Source of the DNA: Diphasiastrum complanatum
Lineage: Eukaryota > Streptophyta > Lycopodiopsida > Lycopodiales > Lycopodiaceae
Direction of reading: 5' to 3'
DNA: 64,000 nt
Assembly (NCBI GenBank): GCA_029204225.1
Contig: CM055110.1
Span: 33,379,874 to 33,443,873, forward strand
The notes under the pieces were generated by a model. The model worked only from the letters and a program-made list of their open reading frames with translations, had not been told where the DNA came from and did not search any database. Positions 12,245 to 22,906 of the stretch are shown in pieces. Position 1 is the first letter of the stretch, and the number at the start of each line of letters is the position of its first letter. A program made the position numbers and the translations under genes.

Positions 12245-13054
12245 ATGGCGAAGGTGGTGTCGAAGCATGGCGCCGTGACTTGTCAGAGGTGCAACGTGCT
12301 GCTGTGCCTTGTGAAGGAGAAGGCTTACATCGAAGATGCCTATTGCGAGAGCTGCCATGAGGTATTTCATGGCCGGATGCATAACACGCTGTAGGAAAAA
12401 GAGGAGCAGCTTAAGTTCCTGCGTAGCTAGGATCCCTCCACCATGTACAAGCCTCATGCTGATGTCGCTTTCCACACTTCTGACGGCAAATGCGTTCATG
12501 CTCACAAGGCTATCCTGGTATGTGCTTGCGTCGACATTTATTGTTCGAATCGCATTTTCGCATGTAATTAGTTGTGAGGTTGTCATGGCAACAGAATGTT
12601 TGTTATCTCAATGTTTTTTAGTTGGAGGAACAATTTACTAGCCCAACATTGCATTGAATTACGGTTTGAACCTTCAATCAGTTCACACCAGGTTAATCAG
12701 CAAACTGTTTGCTGAAAAAAAAAAACATTCGCTTTTCCAATTCCATGAGCTTGTAAAGAATGATGTATGGAAAGTTAATCAATTATGTTCCATGATAAAC
12801 AGCATCATCTGTGGTGTTAGCATTTAATCTCATAAAAGATTATTACTTCTTTTCTGCTTATGCTACATGTTGTAAATCATGCCATTTTCAGGTGAGTAAA
12901 GCAACTGTGTTCAAAGGCATGTTCGCCTCTCAGATGAAGGAAAACTCTGATGGGATAGTAAAAATTGAAGATATGACATTTGATGAACTGGATAAATTTC
13001 TACGATTTCTTTATACTGCAGTTGTCAGCAGCCATGATCTGGAGAAGCATGCTT
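12245..13054 (+). pseudogene. BTB/POZ protein with N-terminal zinc ribbon, fragment (left copy)
   Basis: Exon 1 (12,245-12,517) starts MAKVVSK and holds a zinc ribbon with two Cys pairs (CQRC, then CESC). It then reads into the start of a BTB fold (DVAFHTSDGKCVHAHKAIL), ending at a GTATGT donor. Exon 2 (12,892-13,054) follows an AG acceptor and reads VSKATVFKGMF through FDELDKFLRFLYTA and EKHA, the middle of a BTB/POZ domain. The zinc ribbon plus BTB layout resembles Arabidopsis At4g08455-type proteins, plausible substrate adaptors of CUL3 ubiquitin ligases. Two in-frame stops (after MHNTL and after LKFLRS) and loss of all downstream exons make it a pseudogene. Compared with 27,759-28,715, about 1.7 kb was deleted just after EKHA. 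Confidence 0.75.
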
Positions 13055-13689
13055 TTATCGGTAACCAAAGCCTATTGCTAGTGTCGTTTGATATATGATT
13101 AGTTTTTGTGTTTTGGCTTAATGTTAATGATTGTAAAATCCAAGACGTAGCTTTGGCCTATTGAAGTTGAAATATCTCTAGCTTGAATGCCTTGTGCAAA
13201 TAACAAAGTACTCTATTTTGTATGTACAATAGTTTAATAGTAGTGGGTGATAACACTGATCAGATTGCTATCTTGAGGAATGCGTTTTGAAATAGTTCAA
13301 AGAAACAATTCTTACAAACCATTATAATGATAGGTTTCTTCTCATCTTTGCTATCTTTGTGGACCAACAATCCTTATACTACATTATATTGGTACTTATA
13401 TATAGTATGCCATGATACTTTAGATATTCTCAAGAGGTTTTACGAATATGGATGATAGTGTTAGATGGTCTAGTCACTATCCAAGTTTGATAGAACATAT
13501 GTGAATAATGGTGACGAGATAAATTTGAGTAGGATCACATCTAATGACATGATAATGATTTAGGTCAAGATGGATTTTTAGATTAAAGTGGTGATATGTA
13601 TATAAAATGTTAAGAAGATCGCATATTTAGAAATCAAGGAAGAATCATGATGAAACACTAATACATTTTCATCAAATTTGAGAATTGAT

Positions 13690-15380
13690 AAATATCAACA
13701 ATGATGACATGGAATTAAAAATTCAACTTTCTTTGTTAGGTTGGCCCTCGTCACACATTCAAAATCAAAGTAATCAAACATGCCAACATCAAAGTAGTAT
13801 TATAGATAGAGAAAATAAGCTAGGAATCAAAATCTTCTTGGCTCATCCTTAGATTAGTAGATGGCATAGACATAGTGTAATCCAAGTATTTAATAGATGA
13901 CTTTAGTTGCCAAGTAGTCCACAAGAAGATAATCAAATTGGTGTGTCAAATTTCTTTATGCTTGCCATCTCCACTATATTACAACATAGTAAATGATATC
14001 TACCATCAAGAGCGACAGTTAATATTGAAAGAAAATTTTAAAATGGCATTTTGAAGGACTATTAGATGGATTTAGAGGGTTCCGTATACATGATGCAATG
14101 ATGTACGATTTGGTATAACTAGAAAGGTTGATCCTTTGAAACACAAGGTGACGCTTCCCCCTAAAGTGGTTCAAATGTGCCACTAAAATGGCATTATGAA
14201 GGAGACATGTCTACTATACAATGGTGAGAGTGTGAGAAAATTAGCCAAGCACCATGGCTTAAAGAGTATAGTCTTAAATTATGGGGTTTGATCTTTAAGA
14301 CCAAACCTTGAATCAAAATCCATACGATTGTCCCCTAATACACCCAAGAAGAAGGGCATGCTCAAACCAAGAGGTTGACAACGCAAGGTCCATTGGAAAA
14401 TGTCACAACCTTCAAGTGCTATAAAATACTCATTTGAGAGACCAAAGGCTTGCACAATACTAAAATTGTAAGGACAAGACCACATGACCCACCTCTTGAA
14501 TCAAAATATTCCCAACCCCTTCTAGAATGAGCAGAGAAGGTTGATCCTAGAGCTTGAAGCCTAATAGCCCAAAACCTCTTTTGAAAGAGTTACCTTTAAA
14601 GGTTAGAATACTATTGAGAAGTCTCAGAAGGGTGCAACCCCAAGGATCTTGTGAATTGGCCTTGAAGAGCCTTGGTCATGGGTCAAGATATTCACACTAC
14701 CCTTGAAATACTCACAATAAGTCAACAAGCTCAAGGTCTTAAGCCTAAGGGCTCAATATCTCTATCTAAAAGCCCTCAACCACATAAGGCCATGGTTGGT
14801 GCCCGATAATCCTCCAGTTTGACTCACTCCCACCATAAATCAAGTAGCAAGCCCTTGCATGAGAAAACTTGCATTATAATTTAGGTAAAGAGTTTGACTA
14901 TCAAGATCTTGTTCTATTATTCTTGAGGAGAGGTGGAGCATCCAATCTCTTGAGTCAAACTTTTAGACATAATGTACTTGATCCCCTGCTCTCTAAAAGC
15001 CATGAAAAAGGGCCCATAGACAAAATATTGTGTCAAAATGGTTGAGGAAAAAGCCAATAGTCAAAGTTTGGTGCTAAAAAACTTGAGAGAGACGGGAGTG
15101 ACCAATTTCTTTATTAAGTTTGGAAGCTAAAATAAATTACTTTAAGAGGGGATTGATCAAATCACATTAAGTGACAAGAATTTTTGCTTGACTCCTTTTG
15201 TTTGAATATTTCCATTACAAGAAATTTGTTAAATACTGAACATCATATTTATCTATACATCTAGCATATCAGGAAAATCACATGTGGTAAGGTGCCAATA
15301 GTGACTTTTAGCTTGCCAATGTCTCAAACATCATATGAGAGAGAGAAGTGACAACTTTTAGCTTGCTTGACAATTCAAGC
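13690..15380. other. AT-rich unassigned region
   Basis: Beyond the inverted-repeat arm I find no protein motif, LTR end or tandem array. Frames are short on both strands. Probably old decayed repeat. Confidence 0.35.
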
Positions 15381-15385
15381 ATCAC

Positions 15386-15387
<2 letters not shown>

Positions 15388-15424
<37 letters not shown>
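15388..15424. repeat. (GA)n microsatellite
   Basis: About 18 GA units. The preceding 15,340-15,390 is a near duplicate of 15,290-15,345 (both hold a TTTTAGCTTGC word and end at a GAGAGA tract). Confidence 0.95.
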
Positions 15425-15425
<1 letters not shown>

Positions 15426-15721
15426 ATAAAATTATTATCACATAGGTAGGGCATGACCATTCTATATGATAAGTTGCTCATTGCTAGTGGTGAATTTTGG
15501 ATGATTCACCAATAGCATTGCAAAATGGACCATGCCTTGGCCAGTTCCATGTCATTAAAAGCTTACATTGCATTGTTTGTGCTGACATGCATCCTTTTGA
15601 GCTATGCTCGAGCCTCTTGACATGAGACAAAAGAGGAGCCTTTTTGAGTCTCTTTAGATGTAAGCTCTTGAAGCATAAGAAAAGCCTCAAGATGTGCCTC
15701 TTGAGGCATGAGAGGAGTCTC

Positions 15722-15724
<3 letters not shown>

Positions 15725-15810
<86 letters not shown>
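15725..15810. repeat. (TC)n microsatellite
   Basis: 43 uninterrupted TC units. Any serine/leucine reading frame across it is an artefact of the repeat. Confidence 0.97.
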
Positions 15811-15814
<4 letters not shown>

Positions 15815-16200
15815 GAAATTGATGCGGTCAGCTAGTTTTGCATGCAAAAATTGGCAATAGGCCAAAATGTTATGAAGAAGATATTAAACAAGGTGATCAA
15901 TATATCATGAGAAAGTTTGCCTTATGGAGGTGCTCAAACTCGTAGAAGTGACACCTCAACTTTTAGCAGTTTGGCAGAATAGTTTATTGCTACGACAATA
16001 GAGCTAAAAACATAGTTATTAATGTTACTGAGAGAAGTGATTATGTAACTTCAACTTATAGACGTATGTGAATTGAGATGTTTAGTTTTCCAATGTGAGC
16101 AAATTAAGTAATGACAAAGTAGGCTCTATTAGTGACTAACATTCGCAATAAGTTTGGAATGCATTGTAGAACCTTGTTCTAAATCTCAATTCACAAGAAA

Positions 16201-16237
16201 CATGCCCTACTTATGGTCCTTCCATAAGTAGGGCATG
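16201..16237. repeat. Perfect 16-bp hairpin
   Basis: CATGCCCTACTTATGG is followed by loop TCCTT and its exact reverse complement. A related half-site (GGCCATGCCCCACTTATGG) follows at about 16,253-16,271, and GGCCCATAAGT at 16,237-16,248. So the stem sequence occurs about four times within 75 bp. Confidence 0.9.
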
Positions 16238-16689
16238 GCCCATAAGTATTTGGGCCATGCCCCACTTATGGGTGCATTTGGGCCCTATGCACTCTTGACA
16301 CAATACATTGTTGAGGGTATTTTCTATAAATAATTAAAACTACTCAAAAATAGAAAATAAGTTGCAAGGGTTGTGGCATCCTACGTGCATAAGTCCATAG
16401 CCCAATGAGCACTTGCAAATTATTGTATTTGAAATAAACTAGACTTGGGCCATGTTCATAAAATAATGTAAAAGGCCCAAAGTCTAAGTTAAATAAGTTT
16501 TGTTAGGTTCTAATTAGAAATCAAAGTCAAGATGGTGGTACGGTTATAGACATTGCTAGAAGAATTGCCCAATTAGACTTGGAACGAGAGTACCCTTGAA
16601 TCTAGTCTCAGTACAACCTATAGCAATTCCAGGAAGGACATCATAGGAAAAGTAAAATCTCCATATTTCTGTGCTGGCAGTTACATGAG

Positions 16690-18365
16690 CACATTGAACG
16701 TAAGATAGTGGCTCTATCTATAACATCATTGATATCAATGACTGACAATCAGCCCAAAGCAGAGGACCATATCCTAATCTGTGGGAGGAAGGATGACAAT
16801 ATTAAAAGATATGCCATTGGATATAAGATGCACAGGTAGAGGAAGCAGCCCAAGCAAAGGAAAAATTGCAGTACATCTACCAATATAAATACCAACACCA
16901 CCAGTCGACTCCCCATTGCCATAAGATCAAAATGATTGTTTGCATCATCAAGAAGTACCATTTTATATGGTTGAGTCTGAGATTCCAGAATCGGGAGTGC
17001 TTGCAAGTCTACTAGCTTGCGGATGGCACCACAACCTAAAAGCATTCTGACAGATTGGCTCAAGTGAGAGTCTGAATGAACCACGAAGGAGCTCTTATAC
17101 TATGCAGGCTACAAAGGAACCAACAATGTCCTCCATATTGGGGCAGCATAGGAAAGTGAGGCACACAACATCACCCTGCCAATCAAGCACAAAATATTTG
17201 AGGATGAAGCAAGAGTGGTAGATGGAGGATCAGGTGTAAATTTGATCTCCACTACTTTGTATGAAAAATGGGGTTTTCAGGGAATGAAATCGGCAAAGTT
17301 TGTCATCAAATTAGCAGATCAATCCTGTGTAACTCCAAAAAGTGTGGTGGATGACATTTCGGTAAATATGGGGAATGCAGTTTGTAATCACTTTCATAGT
17401 GATGGACATAGTAGAGTCCCCTTCTGCATACTACGTTTTACTAGGAAGACCTTGGTTGGGGATTGCACAAGTGAATCACAACTAGGGAACTGGAAAACTC
17501 ACCTTCAAAAAATAGAGAGCAGGCTGTAAAGGTTGATCCAACCACATGGGCAGTGAAACCGATTACACTGAAAGTTGATTATAGATCGTCCACCACTGAT
17601 CACTCAATTGATCGCCCAAGGCAAGCCAAGGGAAGCCATTACAACTTGGAAATAGATATCGTGAGATTGATGGACACATTGGCAACAATTGATTGTACGG
17701 GCAGGCATACTTGTCAACCATATTTAGATCGAGAACCTAGCACGTCTTCACCCAAGTATTACACCTTGGACACACCAATTAGTTTTGGGATGAATATGAT
17801 CAATATAAGAATGGTTGTCTGCGAAAACTACTGAGGACCTTGTGGACGATGATTTAGTCCCTTGGCAGCATGCTTTTACCTACAACAAAGAAACTAAGAT
17901 GACTGATGAGCAGGCCCTGCAACATATGGACCCAGATCGCTATAGAAAGAGAAGAGTACCAAGTCAGCCACCTCAAGGATCGGCCATGGCGAAGGTCTCC
18001 AAGATAGATCCACCCAAGGCACCTGTAAATAAGAAAAATGAACTGATACAACGATACAGACAGGTGATCCGATGGAGCGATCTACCAGAAGAGGCCATAG
18101 CTACGGTGGATGCTTATATTTGTAACCACACAGAGAATGCTTTTTATATGAACCATCAACTCTTGCTTTATAATAAAATTTGCAAGATAGGGAGAATCAC
18201 TCGTTGCTTATTCTGTTGTTGGAGTTTGATTTTCGGATCGTGGTGTGCAAGAGGAAGCAGCATTATATGGCAGATCATGTGTCGTGGATCAAGGGGAAGA
18301 AGAAAGCAGTCCTACCTGATGATGAGCTACCAGATGTTGCCTTATTCTACATTGACACCTGAATC
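16690..18365 (+). mobile_element. Ty3/gypsy fragment A: Gag end, protease and RNase H scrap
   Basis: Decayed Gag-like text (about 16,740-17,080) is followed by an aspartic protease region. VVDGGSGVNLISTTLYEKWGF lies at about 17,216-17,278, with the DGGSG taking the place of the usual D(S/T)G active-site turn, then FVIKLADQ. A linker region (17,553-18,115) follows. At about 18,142 the sequence jumps directly into the end of RNase H (FYMNHQ), then the LLLEFDFRIVV and MADHVS motifs near 18,213-18,290. Reverse transcriptase is missing, so an internal deletion joins linker to RNase H. It is the same family as the fragments at 19,036, 34,978, 41,850 and 54,045. No LTRs were recognised. Confidence 0.7.
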
Positions 18366-18659
18366 GGTCGTTGACAAGTCTAATCAGAAGACATCACAGA
18401 TCTAAGTAGATCTACTTAGATCAACCCAAATCCTCAAAATTCGGGTAGATCAACTGAAATCTCGCCAAGATCATGCAAGATAAAATAGGATCCAAGTAGG
18501 ATCCAGATTTAGATGGGATAAAAAAGGTGGTAGATCATCATCAAATACTACTTAGCCTCAAAAAATCAGATTTGAAGAACATATCTAGAGATAAAAGTAC
18601 TAAAATATGGATTAAAATCACTTAAATTGATGAATCAACAACCAAATCTTTATAATAAC
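18366..18659. other. Non-coding stretch after gypsy A
   Basis: It contains reiterated GTAGATC/AAGTAGGATCC words and no open frame. It may be untranslated 3' or LTR sequence of the gypsy family, but no termini are identifiable. Confidence 0.35.
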
Positions 18660-19034
18660 TCTTGTAGAATTCTCCATAGTCATATCTGACTTGGATGCAA
18701 GCGTAAACTAGCTTGCAAGAGTCAGGGATCAGAGAATCTCAGGATATCACCAAAAAATACTAAAAAAGAGTATTTTCTTTATATCCTTTGGGAACCAACT
18801 CTCGCATAATGCATCTGAGTTAGATTCAGTGACTGACAAGGTTGAGAGATCTACTGATGAAAGTATCATCAAATTTGAGTGTTTGCGAGGCTTTGGAGAG
18901 GCAAAATCTATGGAACGTTTGCAGGGCATCAAGGTCTCAGAACCAATCTTCGCAGCACCAATATTTGACTCATGGCAATAAAATTACCCTATTTGCATAG
19001 TAATATGTGTTGAAAAGAGGTGTATGAAAGATAG
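18660..19034 (+). repeat. Duplicated gypsy-associated block, copy 1
   Basis: It matches 21,845-22,502 in the same orientation. It has one copy of the unit beginning ATAGTCATATCTGAC, where the second block has three. It ends with about 26 bases of the Copia LTR edge (TGTGTTGAAAAGAGGTGTAT), then changes abruptly to gypsy sequence at about 19,034. Confidence 0.75.
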
Positions 19035-19035
19035 C

Positions 19036-21835
19036 TCATTGAACGTAAGGTAGTGGCTCCATCTACAACGTCATCAATATCAATGGCCGACGATCAACCC
19101 AAAGCAGAGGACCATATCCTAATCTGAGGGAGGAAGGATGACGATATTGAAAGATATGCCATTGGATATAAGATGCATAGGTAGAGGAAGCAGTCCAAGC
19201 AAAGGAAAAAATTGCAGCACCTCTACCATTAGAAATACCAGCACCACCAGTCGACTCCCCATCGTGATAAGATCAAAACGATTATTTGCATCATCAAGAA
19301 GTACCATTTCACATGGGTGAGCCTAAGATTCCACAATCTTGCAAGTCTACTAGCTAGCCGCATGGACATATCCTTCGGAGAACTCTTGCAGATGGCACCA
19401 CAACCTAAAAGCATTCTGACAGATTGGCTCAAGTCAGAGTCTGAACGAATCACGAAGGAGCCCTTATATTGTGCAGGCTACAAAGGAACCAGCAATGTCC
19501 TCCATATTGGGGCATCATGGGATAGTGAAGAGCACAACATCACCTTGCCAATCAAGCACAAAAGATTTGACGACGAAGCAGCAGTGGTAGATGGAGAATC
19601 AGGTGTAAATTTGATCTCCACTACTTTGTATGAAAATTGGGGTTTTCAAGGAATGAAGCAAGCAAAGTTTGTCATCAAATTAGCAGATCAAACCAAAAGG
19701 CGTAGTGGATGACATTCCGATAAAAATAGCGAGAATGCAGTTTGTAATCACTTTCATGGTGATGGACATAGTAGAGTCCCCTTTTGCATACTGCGTTTTA
19801 CTAGGAAGACCTTGGATGAGGACTCCACAAGTGAATCACAACTAGGGAACCGGAAAACTCACCTTCGAAAATAGAGAGCAGGATGTAACGGTTGATCCAA
19901 CAACATGGGCAGTAAAATCGATTACACCGAAAGTTGATGATGGATCGTCCACCACTGATCACTAAATTGATCTCCCAAGGCAAGCCAAGGGAGGCCATTA
20001 TGACTTGGAAACAGATATCGTGAGATGGACGAACACATTGGCAATAGTTGATTGTATGGGTAGGCATACTTGTCAACCAAATTCAGATCCAGAACCTAGC
20101 ACATCTTCACCCAAGTATTACACCTTGGACACACCAATTAGTTTTGGGATGAATATGATCAATCTAGCATGGTTGTCCGCGAAAACTATTGAGGACCTTG
20201 TGGATGATGATTCAGTCCCTTGGCAGCATGCTTTTATTACAACAAAAAAACTAAGATGACTGATGAGCAGGCCCTGCAACATATGGACCCAGATCACTAT
20301 GGAAAGAGAAGAGTACCAACTCAGCCACCTCAAGGATCAGCCATGGAAAAGGTTTCCAAGATAGATCCACCCAAGGCACCTGATACAATGATACAGACAG
20401 GTGATCCGATGGAGCGATCTACCAGAAGAGGCCATAGCTACGGTGGACGCTAATATTCGTAACCATGAAGAGAATATCAAATTGGTTCCCAAGAGAGATA
20501 ACAAGGACGTGCCCAACTATGTTGATAAAAAAGAAAAAAAGAAAGTGGTGGACTCCTTGAAATCAATATGATTGGAGCTAGATGCAGCGTCATCATCTTC
20601 AAAGATGACCAAAAATCCAAAGGACAAATCGAGCTAAGATCAACATGTTGAAGGAGGAATTTGCCAACGCCATTTCACGAGATGCCAAAAACCTTCAAAA
20701 ATTATACCTTGAACGACGTGGTAGTTATGAAACCGCAAACACAAATAGAACTTGATCAAAGTTAGAAACTAGCGAAACAAGTCTTCAAAGGACCTACACG
20801 TACACAACCCATGAATCTAGCTAAGCCAAGCGAAGAAGAGGTGGGAGAACAGGTGACACCCACGCAATTCAAAAGGCTACGTGCATTGTTGGTGGATTAC
20901 AAGGATTTCTTCACATGGAATTACAAAGATTTGAAGGGTATACCACCAACCATAGTCCAGCATACCATACCCTTGGTCGATGGAGCAGTCCTTAAGGTGT
21001 GAGACGCTAATATCGCTGCAATAACTACATGTAATTGATCAAGCAAGAGTTGCAAAAGATACTTGATGCAAATTTCATTTATGAAATCGAGCACACAGAG
21101 TGGGTATCACCCATAGTCATAGTACCCAAGAAGAACCACAAAATGCAAATCTGTGTGAACTTAAAGGCATAAAATGCAGTTACAAAGAAAGATCGTTTTC
21201 TCTTACCATGTACAAAAATTGTTCTAGATAGAGTAGCAGGAAGCCTACAATTTCTTGGACGGTTTCAGCGGCTACAATTAATGAAAATAGCATCGGGGAC
21301 GATGAGCACAAGACAATGTTTGCCAATGAATGTGGAACCAATGCCTATAGGGTGATGTTGTTTGGACTTTGTAATGCCCCAAGTACCTTCCAACGAGTAT
21401 GCAAGCGGCATTCAAAAAGTATTTGCAAAATTTTTTGGAGATGAGAAAAAGGTGCTGAAGAAATGCCGCAAATAATAGATCTCCTTGAACCAATAAAAGT
21501 GTTAGTTTTGAGTGACACGGAGCCTCATACTAGGCCTTATTGTATCCAGGAATCGCCACTGATCTATCAAATATCAAGGTCCTTGTTGATCTACCACCTC
21601 CAAGGATGATTCGTGGATTCTACGTGTTTATGGGTCACGCTTACTATAGGATTTTCATTCTAGATTTTGCAGAGTTAGAATGATCAATCTACAAGCTCAC
21701 AATGGAACCACATTGGACGGAGTCCTACAGGCTTTCTAGAAACTTAACGATGCATTGGTCTCAGCACCAATATTACATCCACTAAATTGGTCCATAGAGT
21801 TTTATGTGCATATAGACGCATCAAAGTATGTAATG
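19036..21835 (+). mobile_element. Ty3/gypsy fragment B: Gag end, protease and reverse transcriptase
   Basis: This is a longer copy of the same family as gypsy A. The protease region lies at about 19,560-19,690 (VVDGESGVNLISTTLYENWGF, where the second Gly of DGGSG is Glu). A linker follows to 20,460. The start of reverse transcriptase (RLRALLVDYKDFFTWNYKDL) lies at about 20,874-20,933, then YEIEHTEWVSPIVIVPKK at about 21,080-21,133 and a frame-shifted core near 21,170-21,480. RNase H begins at about 21,790 (FYVHIDASKYVMG) and stops almost at once. Multiple stops and frameshifts make it non-functional. It ends where the duplicated non-coding block begins. Confidence 0.75.
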
Positions 21836-21837
21836 GG

Positions 21838-22475
21838 ATGAAAATCACTTAAACTGATGAATCAACGACCAAATCTTCATAAGAGATCATAGTCATATCT
21901 GACCTAGATGCAAGTGTAGACCAGCCTACAAGAGTCAGGGATCAGAGAATATCAAGATATCACCAAAAAATACTAGAAATATCAAGAGATTTTCATAGTC
22001 ATATTTGACTTGGATGCAAGTGTAGACCAGCTTGCAAGAGTCAAGGATCAAAGAATATCAAGATATCACCGAAAAATACTGAAAATATCCAGAGATCTCG
22101 ATAGTCATATATGAGAATATAAAGAGATCTCCATAGTCATATCTGACCTGGATGCAAGTGTAGACCAGCTTGCTAGAGTCAGGGATCAGAGAATATCAAG
22201 ATATCACCAAAAAATAATAAAAAAGAGTATTTTTTTTAGATCCTTTGGGAACCAACTTTCGTAGAGATTTTTAAAAATGCATCTGAGTCAGATTCAGTGA
22301 CTAACAAGGCTGCGAGATTTACTGATGAAAAGATCATCAAATTTGAGTGTTTGCGAGGGTTCAGAGAGACAAAATCTATGGAACATTTGCAGGGCATCAA
22401 GGTCTCAAAACCAACTTTCGTAGCACCAATATCTGACTCAGGGCAGGAAAATTATCCTATTTGCATAGTCAGATG
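21838..22475 (+). repeat. Duplicated gypsy-associated block, copy 2, with internal triplication
   Basis: A unit of about 115 bp (core ATAGTCATATCTGACCTGGA ... AGAATATCAAGATATCACC) occurs at about 21,888, 21,995 and 22,135. The second is followed by a short truncated repeat of the unit's start. The rest matches 18,760-19,034. A frame at 22,297-22,475 (ARFTDEKIIKFECLRGF) could be gypsy Gag remains. Confidence 0.7.
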
Positions 22476-22900
22476 TGTTGGAAAGAGGTGTATGAAAGAT
22501 AGGTCGAACAAGATTAGAATAAGGTTGAACAAGATTCGAATAGGGTCAAATAAGATTGAATAAAAAGAAATTGAACGACAAGAAAGAAAACTTATCGTGT
22601 ACAGCAGAATAGACTATCTTCCACTTTCTTCATGCATAACTACACCTTTAAATGTTGAACAAAACAATAGTGATAGAAATCACGTTCGATATTATATTAA
22701 CTAACTTTGAGATCATCAATACTACAGTGATTACGTAGCCAAACAATAATGCATTGAATTATCAAACAAATAACTAGTCACGAAGAACTACAGAAATGCA
22801 TACATTCTGAGATGAACCTGAACCCAATAAAAGATAGTATTGATTCAGTATGAAAGTGAAATAGAAGTAAATAAGTACAATAAGTTGCGGATCGAAGCCG
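22476..22900 (-). mobile_element. Copia family II 3' LTR (right end uncertain)
   Basis: It starts TGTTGGAAAGAGGTGTATGA and matches the 5' LTR at 25,509-25,655, including the shared word AACAATAGTGATAGAAAT. It contains three short AAGATT(A/C)GAATA(A/G)GGT(C/T) units at about 22,509-22,560 that the 5' copy mostly lacks. The end nearest the coding region (about 22,870-22,900) cannot be fixed because the 5' LTR is truncated. Confidence 0.7.
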
Positions 22901-22906
22901 CGTACT

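Larger units (their letters stand above)
7979..13680 (+). repeat. Left arm of large inverted duplication
   Basis: Blocks of this arm match the reverse complement of 25,668-32,540. 7,979-8,730 matches 32,540-31,790. 10,925-12,640 matches 31,790-29,900. 12,390-13,060 matches 28,715-28,065. 13,060-13,680 matches 26,410-25,668. Relative to the right arm it contains an extra 2.2 kb (8,730-10,925) and lacks about 1.7 kb of the BTB gene. A Copia LTR sits at matching positions in both arms, so that insertion came before the duplication. Confidence 0.8.
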
